This document shows positions 15,499 to 21,093 of a stretch of DNA of 21,093 bases, piece after piece. The position numbers and the translations under genes are program-made. Under the pieces are notes generated by a model. The model saw only the letters and a program-made list of their open reading frames with translations, had not been told where the DNA came from and made no database searches. Location of the stretch: the NCBI GenBank assembly GCA_030849805.1, contig JASANZ010001872.1, forward strand, positions 1-21,093, given 5' to 3'. How positions within the stretch are numbered: position 1 is the first letter of the stretch; each line of letters opens with the position of its first letter. Source of the stretch: Sergeia podlipaevii (lineage: Eukaryota; Euglenozoa; Kinetoplastea; Trypanosomatida; Trypanosomatidae).

Positions 15499-17991
15499 TC
15501 ATAGACCCATAAGTGATGGCAGTTCATACTCGTCGTCGTCAGACACCACCCCTACCTCTGCAGTCATCACACTCTCTCTCGTATCTTCAGTTGCCACGTA
15601 AGAGAGAGCCGCCGCAGACACACAAAGACGTGGCTGCTGCCGCCCTCGCCCCCTGGACCGCGGGCAACTCTGGGCAGCCTCTCGCCGCCGCAGGACGCCA
15701 TTTTGCCTACCCACGACACTGTGAACCGATTGAAGAGGCATGCCCCGTTCCTTTTCTTGTAGTGACTGTGAGGGCCGTGGTGCCTCGCGAGCGTTGATGC
15801 TCGTCTTGAGGGACACGAGAGGTTGGTCTGGCAGTGTGAGAGTTGCAGCGGCTTCCGTCTTGTCATCTCCTCGTTTTCTCCCATGCTCTACAATTCGGTG
15901 CCCCGAGACACTAGAACCGCCAATAGCAGCAGCAGCTGCTGCCTCCACGTACACCTCCGCAGAGCGCGCACGCATGGCCATCGACCGTTTCAGCCGCTCT
16001 GACGCCGCAAACCAGCAGTCACCGTCACAAGTGCAATTCTTCATGCGATGCTTGACTACTATTCCATTAGAGGCAACAACAGCAGTGCCGCTGTCAGTTC
16101 CATCTAATGCTCCTCCCCCTCCTTGCACATGTGTTGCCTCTTTCCTCTCCTCAGCAGCAGCAGCGGCTCTAACTCTTTGCTTGCAGACATCGCTGCCACC
16201 ACTGCGACTGAGTAGTAGCAGCTTCACAGTGCGACTGGCGCTGATGCACGAAGGGGCGCTGTACGGCACACGCGCCGCTGCTTCCCTATCTGCTGGCCAG
16301 CCCTCCTTGTGCACGCACTCAAGCAGCTCCAGCACTGCCCTGTGAATGAACATGAAGGATTTGTCTAAGTTAGTGTTATTGAGGGTAATGATTGGCTCTG
16401 TGGCAGCCTGGGAGATGAAGTAGCTCTGAATGGTACGAATATGGTCAAAAGAGTTGATATAGCGGTTCTCGCCAGAGTCAAGCGACATGCACTTGGCGCG
16501 CACGCAGAATCGCTGGCGATGACGCTCTGCTTTGCTGATACCGACCAGCACTGCCACACACGGCACTCTGCGCGTAAGCAGTTCATTTCGTTTCCTGGAC
16601 ATGTAAGAGGGAAGAAGATGAACACCCTCCACCAGCACAGACTGCCCGCGGCTCACGCATTCGTCAATAACACGGTCGAGGACGGCAACAACTCGCTGAG
16701 CTTGACGTTCATAACCTTCGAGGACTTCCTCGGGCGTCGGTGGGACCTCGCACCCGTCGCTGGCTTGCTGCTTCGTCTTGGAGGCAACGCATTGGTGAGC
16801 CTCGTAAGTGGACACGAACACCTCAGGGTACTCTGCGCGGCTCAACGTCGACTGGAGGACGTCGCGGACTGTGTCGGTTGATACTACTTGCGTGATGTTC
16901 AGCTGTTCAGCAATCACCGTGGCGAGGGAGCTCTTGCCTGAGCCGCTTGTGCCTCCACAGAGAAGCACGAGTGGAGTGCTGCCATCGCACACGCGATCCA
17001 CCATTTGCAGTCGAGCCACTGGGCTCAGGGTAATGAGCTGCCCCCGCAGCTCCCCACACAGCACACGCGCGACTTGTTGCTCCCACACAGTGCGGCGCAC
17101 GACGAGAATGTACTTGTCCACTGCGGGTGCAAAGATATCAGGAGACATCGTTTGATACTGGGCACGACGGCACCCGCTGTTGGGCACATCAGGACTGCGA
17201 GTAGCAGCAGCAGCAGCGGCAAGAAATACTGGCAGGGAAACGCGAGTGAGCTGCTGCTGCTGCTGCTGTGTGATGGGGAAGTTTAGCGAGGCGTGTCGTA
17301 GAAGGCAGGACATGGATGACACCTTTGACGCTGGCACACACCAGATTGAAACCAAAGGCGTTGGTGCAGCACTACTCGCTTCGGCGGCGCTGTTGAAGTC
17401 TTGAGAGAAAAGGATCAGGTGAGAAAGAAGCTTTTCAGCTGCATCGGGGCAGCGATGCCGTTTGATTCCACAGAAGGCCAGCTGAAGCTCTAGTTGGTAC
17501 TGACTAAACACCTTCGTTTTCCTCTCACGTGTCGCTGTCGCATCGACAGCAGCAGCAGCAGCAGAAGCAAAGACACTCTCATCTTTCGTTTCTTGTGTTC
17601 CATCTTCAATAAAAATGTATCGAATGAGTGTGCGAAGCAGCAGAGAGGACGCAAGGCGCTGTACTGCTGCGTGAGCAAAATCAGCACGCTCCTTCGTTTC
17701 CTCCTCTTCTGAAGGTGCTAGCGGCGCTACCGCTTCAAAGTGGGACTGCTCACCACTACTGGTAGTAGCAGCCGCTGGAGAGCGTGAAACACCGTCGCTG
17801 TCGCTGCCGTTTTCGGTGATCGCAGTAGAAGTGGTCGCTGGAGAAGTCTTGCATGGAATAACAACTGTGTCTGAAGTTTTTGTATTCGTTTTGGAGGGGA
17901 ATTGTGAGCTACGCCGAAGATGAGCTTTGGCAGAGTGCTGGGCTCCTACTTCATGATCTGACGGCGATATTGAAAGTGAAAGTGCTTCCAT
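15499..17991 (-). CDS. P-loop kinase of the 2-phosphoglycerate kinase / LPA1 type
   Basis: The 830-aa protein has a central P-loop kinase domain. The Walker A motif is CGGTSGSGKSS (345-355), a nucleotide-kinase-like VVSTDTVRDVL follows (369-379), and a Walker B-like strand SVLVEGVHLLP lies at 451-461. An Arg-rich lid segment (KAERHRQRFCVRAK, 487-500) and FDHIRTIQSY (515-524) follow. This arrangement resembles archaeal 2-phosphoglycerate kinase and plant LPA1, which is linked to phytic acid (inositol phosphate) metabolism. The segment before the P-loop (about 290-338) may correspond to the ATP-cone-like region of that family. The flanks are long and low-complexity: an S/T-rich N-terminus, poly-Ala and poly-Gln, and a basic Ser-rich C-terminus ending in DDDEYELPSL. 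The frame opens to 18150, but the extra residues are encoded by the splice tract, so the ATG at 17991, 23 bases after the acceptor AG, is chosen. The substrate is unproven. Confidence 0.75.
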   Translation of the reverse strand: MEALSLSISPSDHEVGAQHSAKAHLRRSSQFPSKTNTKTSDTVVIPCKTSPATTSTAITENGSDSDGVSRSPAAATTSSGEQSHFEAVAPLAPSEEEETKERADFAHAAVQRLASSLLLRTLIRYIFIEDGTQETKDESVFASAAAAAVDATATRERKTKVFSQYQLELQLAFCGIKRHRCPDAAEKLLSHLILFSQDFNSAAEASSAAPTPLVSIWCVPASKVSSMSCLLRHASLNFPITQQQQQQLTRVSLPVFLAAAAAATRSPDVPNSGCRRAQYQTMSPDIFAPAVDKYILVVRRTVWEQQVARVLCGELRGQLITLSPVARLQMVDRVCDGSTPLVLLCGGTSGSGKSSLATVIAEQLNITQVVSTDTVRDVLQSTLSRAEYPEVFVSTYEAHQCVASKTKQQASDGCEVPPTPEEVLEGYERQAQRVVAVLDRVIDECVSRGQSVLVEGVHLLPSYMSRKRNELLTRRVPCVAVLVGISKAERHRQRFCVRAKCMSLDSGENRYINSFDHIRTIQSYFISQAATEPIITLNNTNLDKSFMFIHRAVLELLECVHKEGWPADREAAARVPYSAPSCISASRTVKLLLLSRSGGSDVCKQRVRAAAAAEERKEATHVQGGGGALDGTDSGTAVVASNGIVVKHRMKNCTCDGDCWFAASERLKRSMAMRARSAEVYVEAAAAAAIGGSSVSGHRIVEHGRKRGDDKTEAAATLTLPDQPLVSLKTSINAREAPRPSQSLQEKERGMPLQSVHSVVGRQNGVLRRREAAQSCPRSRGRGRQQPRLCVSAAALSYVATEDTRESVMTAEVGVVSDDDEYELPSLMGL

Positions 17992-19387
17992 AAAAGTGTA
18001 TCTTTCCCTTTCTCTGCAATGTTGTGTATACCAAAGAAAAAAAAAAAGAAGAGGAAGGAAAATGAAAGAGGTAACTAGAGAAGAACAACTAAAGGGAAAA
18101 AATAGCGCGTCACCTGACATACACACACACTTCTCTCTGTGCTCACGCAAGAATACTCAATCAGTGATTCAAAAAAATTAAAAAGATAAATAGATATTAT
18201 ATAAGAAGAAAGGAGTAAAGGTAAAAAAGAAGAACTAGCAGAAACGCTGAAAGAAATTGCTCCTTTTAATATGTGCCTGATAAGAGACTAGAAAAAAACT
18301 AAATGTGCTCTACACCTAGAAGAAATACGACAGTGAAAGGGGAACTAAAAGAAATATATATGTGAGTGTATCTTCGGCCCCACGACTCTCGCGGGCTCAC
18401 AACGAGAAAAAAAATACGGAAAAAAAAGTAGGAAAAGACTTGAAGAAAAAATCTGAAATATGCTAGAGCGTCTGTAGAATACTTAAAGAAAAGCAAGGAG
18501 AGGGCACAAAAATATCTGTTTAATACCTTTGCTGTACTCCTTTCGCCTATATAAATATTAAAATGAAAACAAGGCGGTAGTCATGAAAGCATGAAAAAGG
18601 AAGAGGATAAGAGCGATAGAAAATAGATAAGACGGATCTGAAAAAGAAAAAAAAGATCTAATGCCCTCTTGTGTGCATGAATTGGATTCCATCATACTGT
18701 GAATAGGGTGACGAGGAGAAAAAAAAAGGAAAAGGTGAGGAAACGTGCGTTTGGCCCCCCTTCATGTTTTCATTCGATAGGTATATATTTAGTTCCTTAA
18801 AGCACAGGTTCATTAAAGCCAACCATATCGCGCGCTATTGCGAAGCGGTCAAGACACACGCACGCACACCTATAAATGTATATAACAATAATGATAGTAA
18901 TAATAATAATAACAATAACATATATAATGTGTACCAAGGGCTCAAAATAGCAGCATATCACACATGCACACATGCACACGCACCACCTCTTTCTGTCTTT
19001 ATTTAGTTATTGCTTGACAGGAAATGCCTTTTTTTTTTTGCAATGCCAACCACTTCTTGCCTTCTGCATTGGACTGTTGACTGAGAGGAGTGCCTAACAC
19101 CACGAGCGCACAAGCGATGTGAAGAAAAAACGAAAAGTGAGGTAGTGGGTAGAAGCAGCAAGAAAGCGTGAAGGGCAAAAGGCAAAAGAGAAAAAAAAAA
19201 GAGGAGTTAGGAATACCTATGAAATGTAACTGCAACGCATATATATCAACAATTCAAAAGCCAATATGTGTAAAGAAAAGGCAAGCAAGCAAACTGCCCA
19301 TCTCAATCCTTACCCCCTCATTCTCTCCTACCTCACCTTTCCCTCCTCCCCGCATACAGAGGATGAAAAAGTAGGGAGCGCTGCACA
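17992..19387. other. Long intergenic region between the DHHC gene and the kinase-like gene
   Basis: No gene is supported in these 1396 bases. On the minus strand it begins with the 3' UTR of the DHHC gene. It contains an AAT/AAC-rich tract at 18880-18925, a T-run at 19030-19040, many A-runs and purine-rich sequence (18180-18750), and the acceptor of the kinase gene near 18014. Open frames at 18764-19006 and elsewhere are low-complexity (Asn runs from AAT/AAC repeats). Confidence 0.6.
18014..18072 (-). promoter_or_regulatory. Predicted polypyrimidine tract and trans-splice acceptor of the kinase-like gene
   Basis: The minus strand shows a T/C tract from about 18072 to 18033, then ggtatacacaacattgcag, with the first AG at 18015-18014. 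The predicted 5' UTR is 22 nt. This site decides the start codon, because ATGs further upstream in the same open frame would lie outside the mature mRNA. Confidence 0.65.
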
Positions 19388-20887
19388 CTACTGCGCATAC
19401 TTCTTCATTTCCTCCAGTCTATCTCGGGTGAGAACTGAGTAAGGAAACAGGACCTCTAGCACGTTTGCTACGATGCCCTTGTCAAATATCCCCATAAGAT
19501 CCGCCATTACCATCTTCCGCACCTGCTTGCGATACTTCTTGTTCTTCTTGCCGCCTTCCTCGTACCCCTTCTCTGTCGGCGGAGGCGGCGGCTCCACTAA
19601 CTTCTCTAGAGCACGTGGTTTACGTTCCGCCACCTCGCGCAGACGCGTCCGCACTCGAATAGCCTCACGGTAGACCAGTTCTAGCGTCGAGAGCTCCTCT
19701 ACAAAGGAGGCGACGTCGTCCATCTTGTTCACATCATTCATTGTGACGTTCGAAAACACGAAGCTCATCTGGTAGGCCCAGAACCCATAGAGCACCAGGC
19801 TGATGAAGAAGGCAAAGAAAAGCAGGCACCCCTCCAGCATTAAATAGTTCACCACAATCGCCATGTAATCGACAAAGTGAAGATGGTATACTCTGCCGCT
19901 GTGCACCAGCACCCAGCCCCACGCGCGTCGCTCAACCAGGAACTGACGAATGCAACGGAACAGATCATAGCAGGCCCACGTGCAGGATATGGCGTGAACA
20001 AGGAGGAATCCCAAGAAGTAGCGATGCGTGCCTTCTGCGACGTCATTGTTGATCCACGGGCAGTGATGGTCAAACCTGCGCACGCATGTATTGCACATTC
20101 TGCAGTGCTTGCTTCTGCTGGGCCGCAGTACCTTGCATGTGTGGCATGCCTGGCTGAACCCCACTTGATGCCCAGTCGCGGACGCGAGCTGCATCTCTGC
20201 GGAGGTGTGATCCTCCTCGGCGTCGTCACCGGCCAGAGCGTACAACATGCCATCCACCACGTATCGGCGATTGAGAACGTACTCCGCTTCAGCAGAAAAG
20301 CGAGGTAACTTGCTTTCATTCACCTCTGCTTTATTATTGTTGTTGCTATCATTGCTCTTGTTACCCGCACCGCGGTGAGCGCCGCGCTTGGCTGGGACCC
20401 GCTTCCCCTTGGCCAGCTTCTGGATTGCGTGCTCACGCTGCGCCTCCACCTGAGAGCGCTTCGACACCACACCGGGGTCAGCAAAAATTGCCATCAAGTA
20501 TAGTACCTCAGACACCACCACGAGGCCCCAGGACACCAACTTGGACAAGATCGTGGACTTCAGCTTGGGAAGAGCAAAAAAGAGGTAGAGTATCTCCACT
20601 GTCCAGACGAGTACAAAATAAAAGATCACCATGTACCAATTTCGTTCGTTGATGGCGTTTTCTGTGCATCTCGCGCAGCGAGCGCGACCTTTGCGGTGAT
20701 TGCAGCCGTAAAATATGCTACAGCAACAGCCCCCAAGAGCGATAGGAATAGACTTGATCATGCGATACGTCTTGCCGACATAGCCATCGCGGTGATACCG
20801 CGAGGGCCCCATGATAATAATATACATGAACGATCCAACCAAGAAAATGACCGCTATTACCGCTGCAAACGCCAATGCCATGGACAT
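19388..20887 (-). CDS. DHHC-type palmitoyl (S-acyl) transferase
   Basis: This 499-aa integral membrane enzyme transfers palmitate to cysteines of target proteins. The cysteine-rich domain (248-282) reads CHTC, HC, CNTC, then the catalytic DHHC at 273-276 followed by PWINND. Hydrophobic segments lie at about 3-26, 85-106, 116-135, 290-310 and 343-370, so two lie N-terminal to the DHHC loop beside a first possible anchor and two follow, giving 4-5 membrane spans. The Cys five residues after DHHC, normally a zinc ligand (NNC), is Asp282, and the usual following Gly is Ala. The TTxE motif after the last span appears degenerate (VTMND). A Cys-rich CCC (54-56) and a CARC (71-74) lie in the N-terminal cytosolic stretch. 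A hydrophilic insert rich in N and K (about 155-195) separates spans from the CRD. The start is the first ATG. The frame opens further only through a TTA repeat with no ATG. Confidence 0.92.
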   Translation of the reverse strand: MSMALAFAAVIAVIFLVGSFMYIIIMGPSRYHRDGYVGKTYRMIKSIPIALGGCCCSIFYGCNHRKGRARCARCTENAINERNWYMVIFYFVLVWTVEILYLFFALPKLKSTILSKLVSWGLVVVSEVLYLMAIFADPGVVSKRSQVEAQREHAIQKLAKGKRVPAKRGAHRGAGNKSNDSNNNNKAEVNESKLPRFSAEAEYVLNRRYVVDGMLYALAGDDAEEDHTSAEMQLASATGHQVGFSQACHTCKVLRPSRSKHCRMCNTCVRRFDHHCPWINNDVAEGTHRYFLGFLLVHAISCTWACYDLFRCIRQFLVERRAWGWVLVHSGRVYHLHFVDYMAIVVNYLMLEGCLLFFAFFISLVLYGFWAYQMSFVFSNVTMNDVNKMDDVASFVEELSTLELVYREAIRVRTRLREVAERKPRALEKLVEPPPPPTEKGYEEGGKKNKKYRKQVRKMVMADLMGIFDKGIVANVLEVLFPYSVLTRDRLEEMKKYAQ

Positions 20888-20913
20888 TTTTCTTCGTAGC
20901 AACACCCTCAAAA

Positions 20914-20914
<1 letters not shown>

Positions 20915-20947
<33 letters not shown>
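20915..20947. repeat. (TAA)11 microsatellite in the 5' UTR of the DHHC gene
   Basis: Eleven uninterrupted TAA units (TTA on the minus strand) lie 28 bases upstream of the DHHC start codon, between it and the predicted splice acceptor. Confidence 0.95.
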
Positions 20948-21037
20948 GTGGAACACTTTTCCTTTTTCTTCCTCTGTACGCTATTTTGTAATTTCTTTTT
21001 TTTACAACTATCCTGTCTCGAAATAGCCTTGATAATT

Positions 21038-21082
21038 CTGTTCGTAAAGCACAGAGAGAGAGAGAGAGAGAGAGAAAAGAAG
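21038..21082 (-). promoter_or_regulatory. Predicted polypyrimidine tract and trans-splice acceptor of the DHHC gene
   Basis: The minus strand reads TTCTTCTTTT then (CT)11 at 21074-21053, then gtgctttacgaacag, with the first AG at 21039-21038. The resulting 5' UTR is about 150 nt, contains no ATG and includes the TTA repeat. Confidence 0.65.
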
Positions 21083-21093
21083 AAGTCAGTGGT

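Noticed and set aside
20887..20956. N-terminal poly-Leu extension of the DHHC protein
   Set aside because: The frame has no ATG in the extension (it would need GTG), and the leucines come from a TTA microsatellite in the 5' UTR.

Overview
The window looks like nuclear DNA from a trypanosomatid protozoan (Kinetoplastea). The genus cannot be fixed from sequence alone. The reasons are: intronless genes in long same-strand arrays; A/T- and homopolymer-rich intergenic DNA; a polypyrimidine tract followed by an AG a short way upstream of most start codons, the layout used for spliced-leader trans-splicing; tRNA genes clustered where two arrays meet; and long low-complexity insertions (poly-Ala, poly-Gln, Asn runs) in otherwise conserved proteins. 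No bacterial-type operon signals are seen.

Layout. Positions 1-6945 form the end of a plus-strand polycistronic unit: a gene-free, microsatellite-rich leader (1-1488), CPSF30 (1489-2355), an unrecognised 516-aa protein with a possible mitochondrial presequence (3288-4838), and an unrecognised, basic, probably disordered 511-aa protein (5410-6945). Positions 10177-20887 form a minus-strand unit, read right to left: a DHHC palmitoyltransferase, a P-loop kinase of the 2-phosphoglycerate kinase/LPA1 type, the wybutosine enzyme TYW3, prefoldin subunit 2, an unrecognised 337-aa protein and a small GT-A-fold glycosyltransferase-like protein. The two units converge on about 3.2 kb (6946-10176), a convergent strand-switch region of the kind where RNA polymerase II terminates in these organisms. 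It holds two minus-strand RNA polymerase III genes, initiator tRNA-Met and tRNA-Leu(CAG), each with a T-run terminator.

The oddest part is about 7930-9690, inside the strand-switch region. Its composition differs sharply from its flanks: one stretch is roughly 85% GC, next to DNA rich in T-runs. It has no recognisable gene, contains what looks like a diverged direct repeat, and carries a single N at 8679 flanked on both sides by the same 21 bases. That is the mark of a scaffold join, so the adjacency of the two gene arrays is itself not proven.

Functionally the genes are a normal mix of housekeeping and kinetoplastid-specific functions (mRNA 3'-end processing, tRNA modification, chaperoning, protein lipidation). 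As is usual for polycistronic units, neighbours are not pathway partners. I did not find a clearly new biological system. The best leads are the anomalous strand-switch segment, an extra zinc knuckle with unusual spacing in CPSF30, a lost zinc-ligand cysteine in the DHHC enzyme, and a perfect 11-bp hairpin just after the stop codon of the 516-aa gene.
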